Of a DNA stretch of 64,000 nt, positions 26,871 to 34,129 are shown one piece after another. The notes beneath the pieces were generated by a model that searched no databases, had not been told where the DNA came from, and saw only the letters and a list, made by a program, of their open reading frames with translations. The position numbers and the translations under genes are program-made. The stretch comes from Actinoallomurus soli (GTDB lineage Bacteria > Actinomycetota > Actinomycetes > Streptosporangiales > Streptosporangiaceae): NCBI RefSeq assembly GCF_024055715.1, contig NZ_JAMXMV010000007.1, forward strand, positions 186,001 to 250,000, given 5' to 3'. The stretch's first letter is position 1; every line of letters begins with the position of its first letter.

Positions 26871-27326
26871 TCAGGAGTCCTCCCCCCACAGCCGGCGTAC
26901 GGTCTCGAAGACCTTCTGGTTGTGGGAGATCTCGACGACGTTGCCGTCCGGGTCCTTCAGCGCGCAGATATAGCCGACCGGGCCGGGCATGTCGCGCGGC
27001 TCCCAGTGCAGGCATCCGAGCTCCCGTGCGCGGTCGGCGAGCGCGTCGACGTCCTCGCGCCGCGGCACCTCGATGCCCAGGTGCGCGAACGGGGTGAGCA
27101 GCCCCAGCCTGCCGCCCTTGTCCTCGTTGAACGACACGAGGACCAGCACGAACGGCGTCTCGACCTGCTTGTCGTTGGACAGCCACGCGCTCTCACCGGC
27201 GGCGTCCTGGAAACGCTCGACGACCACCAGGGGCGTCAGCGTGGTGTAGAACTCGATCGCCCGGTCGAGGTCCCCGGTCGGCAGCGCGACATGCGTCCAG
27301 CGGGCCTGCGTCAGAGCCGTCCCCAT
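26871..27326 (-). CDS. VOC (glyoxalase/dioxygenase-fold) family protein
   Basis: The protein has 151 residues, one VOC unit of two beta-alpha-beta-beta-beta modules. It has RWTHVALPTGDLDRAIEFYT at the start, FAHLGIEVPRREDVDAL in the middle and VGYICALKDPDGNVVEISH at the end. His and Glu metal ligands are visible (His in WTHVAL, His in FAHLGI, Glu in VVEIS). This suggests a metal-dependent enzyme such as a lyase or dioxygenase, or a resistance-type binding protein. The specific reaction cannot be inferred. It lies 101 bp upstream of the dehydratase gene on the same strand. Confidence 0.85.
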   Translation of the reverse strand: MGTALTQARWTHVALPTGDLDRAIEFYTTLTPLVVVERFQDAAGESAWLSNDKQVETPFVLVLVSFNEDKGGRLGLLTPFAHLGIEVPRREDVDALADRARELGCLHWEPRDMPGPVGYICALKDPDGNVVEISHNQKVFETVRRLWGEDS

Positions 27327-27412
27327 CGAGTCCTCCCGAACACCGTCGCGGACGTGACCGTCCTCTCAGGCTACGAACCCCACCCGTCCTCGGTCCACGG
27401 TCCGGCGGAACC

Positions 27413-27901
27413 TCAGCGGCGGGGCCCGACGAGCTCGGCCGGATCGAAGCTCAACTCGAACGGCTCCGCGAGCTTCAGGATCTCCCCCGCGTGCGCGTCG
27501 GCCATCTCCACATAGCCGGTTCCGCGGAGCTGATAGACCCGGACCCGTGGTAGCCCCGACAACTCCAGCTCCATGTAGAAGGGGATGCCACCCCGGGCGT
27601 AGCGCTGAGGCTTCCACGCAGGCTCGAAGCCCGTATTACCGGGGCTGAGGATCTCGGTCACCATCGTCACGTCGGCAGCGTGCATGGACGAGCCGTCATC
27701 GGACAGCGCGGCAACCGATCCGACCATGACGTCCGAAATCAGAAGATCGGCGCCGAGCTGGAGATTAACTTCGCGGTTCGCCGCGATCCCGGGCGGGGCC
27801 GCGGCGTCGAAGAGCCTCTCCAACTGTTTGGCGGCCCATTGATGCGGTTTCGGGGGCACGGGGGATACCACCGGTCTTCCCTGGATGAGCTCCTGGCGCA
27901 T
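27413..27901 (-). CDS. Uma2 family (DUF820) restriction-endonuclease-like protein, probably 5'-truncated
   Basis: The protein has 162 residues. ELIQGRPVVSPVPPKPHQWA, DLLISDVMV and VTMVTEILSPGNTGFEP match the PD-(D/E)XK-like Uma2 family. Members usually begin about 20 residues earlier. Upstream of the ATG at 27901 the frame still encodes EEALALPENG, the expected preceding residues, but no start codon follows before the join with a TnpB fragment. The 5' end was therefore probably lost in the rearrangement, and translation may now begin at the internal ATG (GGAG 10 bases upstream). The function of Uma2 proteins in actinobacteria, where they are abundant, is unknown. Confidence 0.7.
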   Translation of the reverse strand: MRQELIQGRPVVSPVPPKPHQWAAKQLERLFDAAAPPGIAANREVNLQLGADLLISDVMVGSVAALSDDGSSMHAADVTMVTEILSPGNTGFEPAWKPQRYARGGIPFYMELELSGLPRVRVYQLRGTGYVEMADAHAGEILKLAEPFELSFDPAELVGPRR

Positions 27902-27930
27902 GCCGTTCTCCGGCAGGGCCAGTGCCTCCT

Positions 27931-28345
27931 CGCAGCCCAGGCCGGAACAAGCCCCGGCCCAGGTCTTACACCGGCTCCACAGGCCGACACCGCCGGCCCG
28001 GCGGCCAAAATAAGCTCACCACTCGACTCCTCCGCGACCCCCACCGCGTTACCGGCCGCGGGAAGCGGCTGGATGCCGGGGTCTTCGCACAGCAGGGACA
28101 CGAACCAGCGCCCCGCCGCATCCTGAGACACCATCACCGTCGAGGGCTCGGCGCCCTCGGGCAGCGGCCGCGACCACACGATGTCCAACGGCTCGGTCAT
28201 CTTTGCCAGCGTCAGCTTCCCATCCCGGAAGCGGAACCCGCTGCGGGTGTATTCGGCGGACGTGCGGGACTTCTTCGCCTTGAACCGCGGATACCCCGCC
28301 CGCTTGGCGAAGAAGTTCACGAACGCGGTCTGCCCGATCCCTGCC
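27931..28345 (-). pseudogene. Remnant of an IS605/IS607-type TnpB (RNA-guided nuclease-like) gene
   Basis: The frame reads QTAFVNFFAKRAGYPRFKAK, then SAEYTRSGFRFRDGKLTLAK, PLDIVWSRPLPEGAEPSTV and GRWFVSLLCED. This is the central part of actinobacterial TnpB proteins. At about 28036, after GNAVGV, it jumps to SGELILAAGPAVSACGAGVR, which resembles the extreme TnpB C-terminus. So the N-terminal third and the RuvC/zinc-finger region are missing. The reading frame runs on into the Uma2 gene region. It is a dead fragment with an internal deletion, and its left end marks the break in the Uma2 gene. Confidence 0.75.
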
Positions 28346-28364
28346 CTGCAGGGGTCCGATTCCT

Positions 28365-28384
28365 CCCCGCCCTGGAGGGCGGGG
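28365..28384 (-). repeat. IS605-type end hairpin
   Basis: The perfect hairpin CCCCGCCC-TGGA-GGGCGGGG sits beside GATTCCT and TCTCCTC sequences. It resembles the right-end hairpins of actinobacterial IS605/TnpB elements. It lies on the 5' side of the TnpB remnant, not the 3' side, so it likely belongs to another partly deleted copy. Confidence 0.5.
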
Positions 28385-28449
28385 TCTCCTCGGAGGAGCC
28401 TGCGCCATCACTGTACGCATCGATGCGATTACAGATCCCGGAAACGCGA

Positions 28450-28484
28450 AATCCCGCCCCCGGCCAGGTGCCGGGGGCGGGATT
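28450..28484 (-). terminator. Strong terminator hairpin after the DUF3710 gene
   Basis: Perfect 14-base arms (AATCCCGCCCCCGG at 28450-28463 and its complement at 28471-28484) enclose a 7-base loop. The hairpin lies 14 bp beyond the stop of the leftward dut-DUF3710 unit and marks the edge between the core locus and the accessory block. Confidence 0.85.
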
Positions 28485-28497
28485 CGGGGTTCGATGG

Positions 28498-29322
28498 TCA
28501 GCGGACCTCGGTGATCTCCGGGCCGCGCTCAAAAGGGTTGAACGGGGACCTCTCGTCGCCGCCGTCCTCCTGCACCGGCCCGCCCGCCTGCTGCGCACCG
28601 GCCGGCAGGGACAGCGCCAGCAGTTCGCGGGGCGGCATCGGGTCGTCGCCACGGACGACCACGATGTTGGCGAAGATCTCCTCGACGGCCCGGGCCTGCT
28701 CCGGGTCCTGCAGGGCGGCGCCCTGCACGACACCGCGCAGGAACCAGCGCGGGCCGTCGACGCCGAGGAAGCGGACCGGCTGCCAGCCGTAGCCCTGCTC
28801 CGCGACCTCCGGCGGGACCTGGTCCTTCAGCTCCTCCGGGATGGCGACCGGGACCATGGCGTGCAGCTCGGTGCCGAACGGCCCCTCCGCCTCCTGGGTC
28901 TCCCCCTGCGCCTGCTTGATCTCCTCGGCGATCTCCTCGCGGAGCTCGTCCCACAGGCCGCTCTTCTTCGGCGCGGCGAAGGCCTGCAGCTGCAGGCCGC
29001 TCTCACCGGTCACGACGGTGACGGCGACGAAATTCCCGCCGACGAGGTTGCCCTGCGCGTCCTGCTCGGCGTCCTCGATGTTGAGCTGGTGCTCGATCCC
29101 CTCGGCGATGGGCACCCGGATCGCACCGAAGTCGACGCGCTCGATCTCGGGGATCGAGTCGGCCGCGGCGTCCCAGGGGCCGCCGTGGGACACTGCCGCG
29201 CGATCCTGCTCTCCCTCGGACCCGGCCTCTTCGGCCTCGGACTCCTCGGCCGCGACGGTCTCCTCGTCGGTCGGCTCGAGGTTCTTCTCGGGCTCCTCGT
29301 CCCGACGACGGCGTCGAAACAC
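28498..29322 (-). CDS. DUF3710 protein
   Basis: The protein has 274 residues. A basic start (MFRRRRRDEEPEK) and an acidic low-complexity stretch to about residue 45 precede the conserved region with GPWDAAADSIPEIERVDFGA, TGESGLQLQAFAAPKKSGLW and GWQPVRFLGVDGPRWFLRGV. This identifies the actinobacterial DUF3710 family of unknown function. It follows dut by three bases. In related genomes it adjoins the OB-fold and DUF3159 genes, which here lie 18.8 kb away. Confidence 0.9.
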   Translation of the reverse strand: MFRRRRRDEEPEKNLEPTDEETVAAEESEAEEAGSEGEQDRAAVSHGGPWDAAADSIPEIERVDFGAIRVPIAEGIEHQLNIEDAEQDAQGNLVGGNFVAVTVVTGESGLQLQAFAAPKKSGLWDELREEIAEEIKQAQGETQEAEGPFGTELHAMVPVAIPEELKDQVPPEVAEQGYGWQPVRFLGVDGPRWFLRGVVQGAALQDPEQARAVEEIFANIVVVRGDDPMPPRELLALSLPAGAQQAGGPVQEDGGDERSPFNPFERGPEITEVR

Positions 29323-29325
29323 GAC

Positions 29326-29832
29326 TCACGCTCCTTCGTTGTGATGTACGGCCGCGTCCGCGGCGCGGCTCCCCACGGCTCCTGCGTACCCGCCCGTGGA
29401 TCCGAAACCACCGTCTCCGCGCGCCGATCCCGGCAGGACCTGGACCTCATGGAAGACGGCCCGCTCGACACGCTGGATGACCAGTTGCGCGATGCGGTCG
29501 CCGCGCGTGAGCCGCACGGTGTGCTCGGTGTCGGTGTTCAGCAGGGTGACCTTGATCTCTCCCCGGTAGCCCGCGTCGACGGTGCCGGGCGCGTTCACGA
29601 TCGTCACTCCCAATTTAGCCGCCAGCCCGGAACGCGGGTGAACGAAGGCGGCGTAGCCGTCGGGGATGGCGATCGCGATCCCGGTCGGCACGAGCGCGCG
29701 GGCCCCGGGCGGCAGCTCGACGTCCACGGTGGTGACCAGGTCGGCCCCCGCGTCGCCCGGATGGGCGTACGACGGCGCGGGCAGGCCGGGATCCAGCCGC
29801 TGGATGAGAACGTCCACAGTCAAGGGCTCCAC
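29326..29832 (-). CDS. dut: dUTP diphosphatase (dUTPase)
   Basis: The protein has 168 residues from a GTG at 29832; an alternative GTG lies five codons later. All five trimeric dUTPase motifs are visible: [41 protein letters not shown] and the C-terminal [10 protein letters not shown] arm that closes over the nucleotide. It hydrolyses dUTP to dUMP, keeping uracil out of DNA and feeding dTMP synthesis. It is co-transcribed with the DUF3710 gene. Confidence 0.95.
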   Translation of the reverse strand: MEPLTVDVLIQRLDPGLPAPSYAHPGDAGADLVTTVDVELPPGARALVPTGIAIAIPDGYAAFVHPRSGLAAKLGVTIVNAPGTVDAGYRGEIKVTLLNTDTEHTVRLTRGDRIAQLVIQRVERAVFHEVQVLPGSARGDGGFGSTGGYAGAVGSRAADAAVHHNEGA

Positions 29833-29940
29833 CTCGTCACGATCTGATGGCGGCGCTCGCCTCGGCGCGCGTCACAGGCCGTGACACTACCGCCTGCGCG
29901 ACCCTGCGCCGGTGAGCGCGGCGCGGCCGGTCACGGCCCC

Positions 29941-30040
29941 GCCGGGCGGACTCCGCCGGGAGCGCGGCACCACCGGCCCCGCTCCGCCGGGCGGAGGCCG
30001 CACGCGCGCCTGGCACGATCGGCCCGGCTCCGCCGGGCCG
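29941..30040. repeat. Cluster of CTCCGCCGGG hairpins between dut and the AI-2E gene
   Basis: The 10-mer CTCCGCCGGG occurs three times (29951, 29982, 30028), each inside a hairpin. The best is CGGCCCGG-CTCCG-CCGGGCCG at 30020-30040; another has arms CTCCGCC/GGCGGAG at 29982-29996. The cluster lies downstream of the leftward AI-2E gene and probably terminates it. No gene is seen in the 249 bp between 29833 and 30081. Confidence 0.6.
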
Positions 30041-30081
30041 AGCCGTACGCCGGCGGGTGTGGCGGGTCCGCGCGGCGGCGT

Positions 30082-31371
30082 TCAGGAGGCGTCCGAGGAC
30101 CGGTCGTGCGCGTCGTCCTCGGCCTGGGCGTCTCGCGGATCCCCGTGGCCGCCCTGGTCCCCGTCGGAACCGTCCTCCCGCCGGTCGGCGGGGGGATCGG
30201 CGGGCTCCTCCGCCGCCGCGGTGGTCCTGCCGTCCGCCGGCGAGTCGCCGGACCGCGCGCCCTCCCTGGCGTCCTTCCGCCACCGGGACAGCAGGCCGGC
30301 TCGGGTGGTCCGCTCGGTCGGCTTCGCGTCGTCCTCGCCGCGCAGCGCGGGCCAGGCCCGGTAGATGACGGCCGCCGTGGGGACCGCGACGGCGGCGCCG
30401 GGGATGCCGCCGACGACCGCGCCGACCGAGATGGCGATGATGATCGCCAGTGGGTGGAAGCGCACCCATCGGCCGACGACGAGCGGCTGCAGGACGTGGC
30501 CTTCGAGCTGCTGCTCGAGGATCAGGATGCCGAGGAAGACCAGGGCGGCGACGAAGCCCTTGAAGCTGAAGACCACGAGGACCGCGAGCGCCCCGGCGAC
30601 CAGGATCCCGACGATCGGGATGAAGCTTCCGAAGAACACGATCACTGCGAGCGGCGCCACGAGCGGCACGCCCATGATCATCAGGGTCACGGCGATGACG
30701 ATCGCGTGGATCAGCGCGACGATCACCGTGCCGTGGACGTACTGCGACAGCGTCTCCCAGGCGGCGCGGCCGGCCCGGTCGATGCGGTCGCGGTGCCGCC
30801 CGGTCCCGCCGATGAGCCAGCGCCAGATCCCCGGCCCGTCCTTCAGCAGGAAGAACGTCACGAAGAACATGAAGACCAGCGCCGCGAGCAGCTCCCCGGC
30901 GACGGTGGCGCCGGTGAAGGCCGTGCTGAGCAGCTTCCCGCGCTGCTGCTGGATCTGGTTGAGCAGCTGGTCCACGGCCGACTGGAGCTGGGAGTTCTTG
31001 AGGTGCAGCGGCCCGGTGACCAGCCAGTGCTGGACGTCGGTCGCCGTCCGCTGGATCCGGTTGACCAGGTGCGGGAACTGGTCGTTGGCCTGGATTCCGA
31101 CGAAGGTGCCCACGCCGCCGAGCACCCCGAGGGCCAGGAGCATCGTCAGCCAGGTCGCGGCGAGCGGCGGCATCCGCCGGGCCAGCCGTCCGGTGACGGG
31201 GTACAGCAGGGCGCACAGCAGCAGCGCGATCGCGCACGGCAGCACGACGATGCGCAGTTTGTCGAGGATGCGGGCGACCGCGTAGATCACGACCCCGATG
31301 ACGATCAGCCGCCAGCAGAACGAGGCCACGGTCGCCAGCGTCCGCGGCACTCCCGGATCCCGATCGCTCAC
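30082..31371 (-). CDS. AI-2E/PerM family membrane transporter
   Basis: The protein has 429 residues. It has about seven to eight membrane helices, with a helical cytoplasmic insert (about 100-150) and the family region FVTFFLLKDGPGIWRWLIG, SQYVHGTVIVALIHAIVI, FFGSFIPIVGILVAGALAVL and ILEQQLEGHVLQPLVVG. A charged, disordered tail of about 85 residues ends the protein. Family members (TqsA, PerM, Na+/H+ antiporter-like) have been linked to autoinducer-2 export and ion exchange, so the substrate is uncertain. It stands alone, divergent to the MauE-type cluster. Confidence 0.87.
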   Translation of the reverse strand: MSDRDPGVPRTLATVASFCWRLIVIGVVIYAVARILDKLRIVVLPCAIALLLCALLYPVTGRLARRMPPLAATWLTMLLALGVLGGVGTFVGIQANDQFPHLVNRIQRTATDVQHWLVTGPLHLKNSQLQSAVDQLLNQIQQQRGKLLSTAFTGATVAGELLAALVFMFFVTFFLLKDGPGIWRWLIGGTGRHRDRIDRAGRAAWETLSQYVHGTVIVALIHAIVIAVTLMIMGVPLVAPLAVIVFFGSFIPIVGILVAGALAVLVVFSFKGFVAALVFLGILILEQQLEGHVLQPLVVGRWVRFHPLAIIIAISVGAVVGGIPGAAVAVPTAAVIYRAWPALRGEDDAKPTERTTRAGLLSRWRKDAREGARSGDSPADGRTTAAAEEPADPPADRREDGSDGDQGGHGDPRDAQAEDDAHDRSSDAS

Positions 31372-31584
31372 TGTCCTCCTCCGGACGACGCCCTACCCGC
31401 ACCGCCGTCGCCGACTCTTCATCGAACCGACGTCTTCATGACCCGGCGCGTGCACCGCGAAGAGCGATTGGCCACATTCGGGCATCGCCGCGCCGGTATC
31501 TGGTCAACGAGCCCAAATGCTCTTACCTTGTGCTAACCACGACTTTCGGCGGGGCCGGTCGGTCGAACGGGGAAGGGCTGGGTC

Positions 31585-32283
31585 ATGGGGCACAAGGTCG
31601 TACATAGGGCATTGGACGGGTACCGATTCTCCATTTCCGGCGATCAGGATCTTACTCTCCCTTTCACCTCCGTGACGCGGTACGCCGTGGACGGAAGGAT
31701 CTACGAGCTGACCTCCGGTGACCGCAACGCGGCCTCCGCGTGGGCCGAGGATCTCGGCATTCGTCACTTCGACGATGAATTCTCCGTTCAAGGCGGCCGA
31801 CTTCGCACGACGCGGGTCACCCATTATGACAACCGCGTCGGCCTGGAAGACCACCTTCTCGCCGTGATGTGGCAGGGCCGCAATTATTCGCTGTTCGTCC
31901 CCCTGTACAGCGCCCGGGCCGCCGACGCCGTACGCCTTTTCCAGGTCCTGCGGATCACCGAGCACCAGGACGGCATCGCGGTCGCGTCCCGCGATCCCAA
32001 GCGCGCGGGCATCGCCGAGCCCGCCGACGTGGCCAAGGAGATCCCCGGGATCGGCCTGCTGGAGATCACCGCGCTGACCAGGACGACCGCGCGGAGGCTC
32101 CCGGCGTGGGCGGGCGCGAAGGTGCCGAGCGGTGAGCTCTTCCGCGACACGCTCGACGACGACACGCCGTACTTCCTGCTCGCCACGTCGTCCGCGATGG
32201 TGACCGTGCTGCCGCACGAGTCCCGCCAGGCCACGGCGGTGGCGAACCGGCTCGGCGGGCTGCGCGTCGAGACCGTCGCCTGA
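31585..32283 (+). CDS. Protein of unknown function, first gene of the MauE/redoxin cluster
   Basis: The 232-residue protein has a strong ribosome site (GGGGAAGGG about 9 bases upstream of ATG). No signal peptide, membrane helix or familiar motif is visible. It is a mixed alpha/beta protein with two similar-looking halves rich in hydrophobic strands. Its first 300 bases are less GC-rich than the neighbours and contain ATT, TTC and TCC codons that are rare around it. Its stop overlaps the mauE start (TGATG), so it belongs to the same translationally coupled unit. A cytoplasmic role in handling the exported Cys-rich protein is possible but unproven. Confidence 0.75.
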   Translation: MGHKVVHRALDGYRFSISGDQDLTLPFTSVTRYAVDGRIYELTSGDRNAASAWAEDLGIRHFDDEFSVQGGRLRTTRVTHYDNRVGLEDHLLAVMWQGRNYSLFVPLYSARAADAVRLFQVLRITEHQDGIAVASRDPKRAGIAEPADVAKEIPGIGLLEITALTRTTARRLPAWAGAKVPSGELFRDTLDDDTPYFLLATSSAMVTVLPHESRQATAVANRLGGLRVETVA

Positions 32284-32828
32284 TGGCGGCGATGCTGGCC
32301 GGCATGTCGGCCGGGACGGTGGCGTTGATCCTCCTGGCGGGCTTCGCGGGGCATCTGCTGCATCCGCGGGTCCTGCCCGCGGCCTTGACGGCGCACCGCA
32401 CGGTGCCCGGCCTGTTGATCTGGCCGGTGGCCGTCGCGGTCGGCGCTCTGGAGGGCCTGTTCGGGGCGGTGACCGGGTACGCGCTGCTGGCCGGACGGCC
32501 ACGGGCGCTGACCATCGGGGCGACCGGCAGCGCCCTGCTGTTCGCGGCCTACGCGCTGTACGGCCTGTACGTCCTGCGCACCCGGCCGGGCCTCGGAAGC
32601 GTGCCGTGCGGCTGCTCGGCCGACGACACGCCGATGAGCGGCTGGGTGGCCGGGCGGGCCGCGGCGCTCGCGCTGGCGTCGGTGACGGCCTCGGCCGGGG
32701 CGGGCTCGGCCGCCGCCTCCCACGGCGTGCACGTCGCGATCGTGGCCCTGTCGTCCGTAACCTTCGCGGTGCTGCTGTGGTCGCTCCCGCCGGCCATGGC
32801 CGACCCCGAAAGGAGCGTCGCCCGATGA
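32283..32828 (+). CDS. MauE/DoxX-like redox-associated membrane protein
   Basis: The protein has 181 residues with four to five membrane helices. The conserved MauE features are an N-terminal helix ending AGHLLHP, and a Cys-x-Cys motif (SVPCGCSADDTPMSGWVAGR) before the last helices. In methylamine-using bacteria MauE, with MauD, is needed to form the disulfides of the methylamine dehydrogenase light chain. It overlaps the first gene by one base and the redoxin gene by four (ATGA). Its likely job is to pass reducing or oxidising equivalents across the membrane to the redoxin and the Cys-rich protein. Confidence 0.85.
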   Translation: MAAMLAGMSAGTVALILLAGFAGHLLHPRVLPAALTAHRTVPGLLIWPVAVAVGALEGLFGAVTGYALLAGRPRALTIGATGSALLFAAYALYGLYVLRTRPGLGSVPCGCSADDTPMSGWVAGRAAALALASVTASAGAGSAAASHGVHVAIVALSSVTFAVLLWSLPPAMADPERSVAR

Positions 32829-33373
32829 GCTTCGAGACCACCGCCCTGCTGGTGACCTGGGTGGCCATCGTCCTGCTCGCCCTCGTGGTGGCCGGGCTGG
32901 TCCGGCAGGTGCACCACCTGACCAGGGCGCCGCGCACGCCCGACGTCGGCCTGACCACGGGCATGCCCGCGCCGGACCTCGACCGGCTCGCGCCCGAGCC
33001 GGGCCGCCCGACGCTCCTGCTGTTCCTCGGCGCGGAGTGCCCCGCCTGCCACAGCGTCTTCGAGGAGGCGCTGGGCCAGACCCAGGCTCCGCCGACGCGC
33101 GCGCTGTTCTTCGACGACGCCCTCGACGTCACCCCGCCGGACAACATGCTCGTCCTGGCCGACCAGGGTGATCTGTTCCAGACCTACCAGGTGCCCGCCA
33201 CGCCGTACGCCGTGCTCATCGGCGCGGACGGGCGGATCCGGACGGCCGAGCCGGTCGGCTCGGTCCGCGCGCTGCACGCGCTCATCGTGCAGGCCGGCGG
33301 CCGGGTCGTCGACTCCGAGGCGCCCGGTGAGCCGGCGCCGCCGATCACCGACGCGGACACCGCATCCGTGTGA
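32825..33373 (+). CDS. Membrane-anchored thioredoxin-like protein (MauD-type)
   Basis: The protein has 182 residues from the ATG at 32825. An N-terminal membrane helix (LLVTWVAIVLLALVVAGLV) anchors a thioredoxin-fold domain with the active site GAECPACHSVFEE (CxxC), the cis-Pro loop VPATPYAVLIGADG and a C-terminal helix. The layout matches MauD/TlpA-type extracytoplasmic thiol-disulfide proteins. It follows mauE with a 4-base overlap and precedes the Cys-rich Tat substrate by 23 bp, so it probably oxidises or isomerises that protein's disulfides. Confidence 0.87.
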   Translation: MSFETTALLVTWVAIVLLALVVAGLVRQVHHLTRAPRTPDVGLTTGMPAPDLDRLAPEPGRPTLLLFLGAECPACHSVFEEALGQTQAPPTRALFFDDALDVTPPDNMLVLADQGDLFQTYQVPATPYAVLIGADGRIRTAEPVGSVRALHALIVQAGGRVVDSEAPGEPAPPITDADTASV

Positions 33374-33396
33374 GGACAGGACGGGGAGGATGCCCG

Positions 33397-33948
33397 ATGC
33401 TCGAACTCGATGACATTCCCATGCTGAGCGGCCCACGGCCCGAGGGCGCCCGGCGGGCCGCCCGGCGGGTTCCGCACGCGACGGCCGAGGGCGTGGCGCG
33501 CCGGTCCATGCTGGGCGGAGCGCTGGCCGCCGGCACCACCGTGGGCCTGTCCGCGCTCGGAGTGTTCGCCCCGGCGCGCAAGGCGCTCGCCGCCGGTTAC
33601 AGCCTGACTCCGGGCTACTACGACATCTACGGCAAGTGCCCGGCGTACGCCGACCCGTTCGACTGCTCTCCGGGCTGCGGGCCGAGCACCGTCCTGTCGA
33701 GCGCGTGCCGGACCAGCGGCAAGTACACGGGCTATCACAAGTCCGGGGTCTCCGACCCGGGGCGTTACAAGCTCCGCCCCAACCAGTGCTACGCGGGCAA
33801 GTACGACGGCTGGATCTGGGCGTACGCCCACAAGTGCGGAAATTGCACCAAGTCGGTGACCTGGCGCTGCCACGACGGCTGGAAGAAGAGCGCGGCGGGG
33901 CACTGGTACAAGACCGTCTGCCGGTGGGCCCTTGCCTGCGCCAAGTGA
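33397..33948 (+). CDS. Tat-exported cysteine-rich protein (10 Cys in the mature part)
   Basis: The protein has 183 residues; ATG at 33397 has GGGGAGGA seven bases upstream. Residues about 1-67 form a long leader with twin arginines (VARRSMLGGALAAG) and a hydrophobic stretch ending APARKALA, typical of Tat export. The mature part of about 115 residues has ten Cys and many Trp/Tyr (DCSPGCGP, GWIWAYAHKCGNC, TWRCHDGW). The long Tat leader and MauE/MauD neighbours recall methylamine dehydrogenase light chain. However, the CC pair and spacing of that protein are absent and no heavy chain is encoded. Its function is unknown: a disulfide-rich, possibly cofactor-bearing secreted protein. Confidence 0.8.
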   Translation: MLELDDIPMLSGPRPEGARRAARRVPHATAEGVARRSMLGGALAAGTTVGLSALGVFAPARKALAAGYSLTPGYYDIYGKCPAYADPFDCSPGCGPSTVLSSACRTSGKYTGYHKSGVSDPGRYKLRPNQCYAGKYDGWIWAYAHKCGNCTKSVTWRCHDGWKKSAAGHWYKTVCRWALACAK

Positions 33949-34111
33949 GGCCCTTCCGGCCGGCCGCCTGCGCCGGGGGCTGACCGAGCCGCTGCTGCCG
34001 TTCGCCGCGCTGGCCCTGCTGGCCGTCGCGGCGGCGGCCGCGCAGCAGACGGTGCTGTGCTGGGCGTCGGTCGGCGCGCTGGCGGGCTACTCCCTGTCCG
34101 GCTCCGTTTGA
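33932..34111 (+). CDS. Possible N-terminal part of a membrane protein, ended by TGA
   Basis: From a possible TTG at 33932, overlapping the end of the Cys-rich gene by 17 bases, the frame encodes a 59-residue product. It ends in two hydrophobic helices (LLPFAALALLAVAAAAAQQ and LCWASVGALAGYSLSGSV), followed by TGA at 34109. No ATG or GTG is available in frame. The next membrane gene continues in the same frame after this single stop. I treat it as the front part of the same protein, with the start codon uncertain. Confidence 0.45.
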   Translation: MPAPSEALPAGRLRRGLTEPLLPFAALALLAVAAAAAQQTVLCWASVGALAGYSLSGSV

Positions 34112-34129
34112 ACGCGTAACAGCGACTTC

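Noticed and set aside
33397-33948. Methylamine dehydrogenase light chain
   Set aside because: The Tat leader and MauE/MauD neighbours fit, but the Cys spacing and CC pair do not, and no heavy-chain or mauG gene is present.
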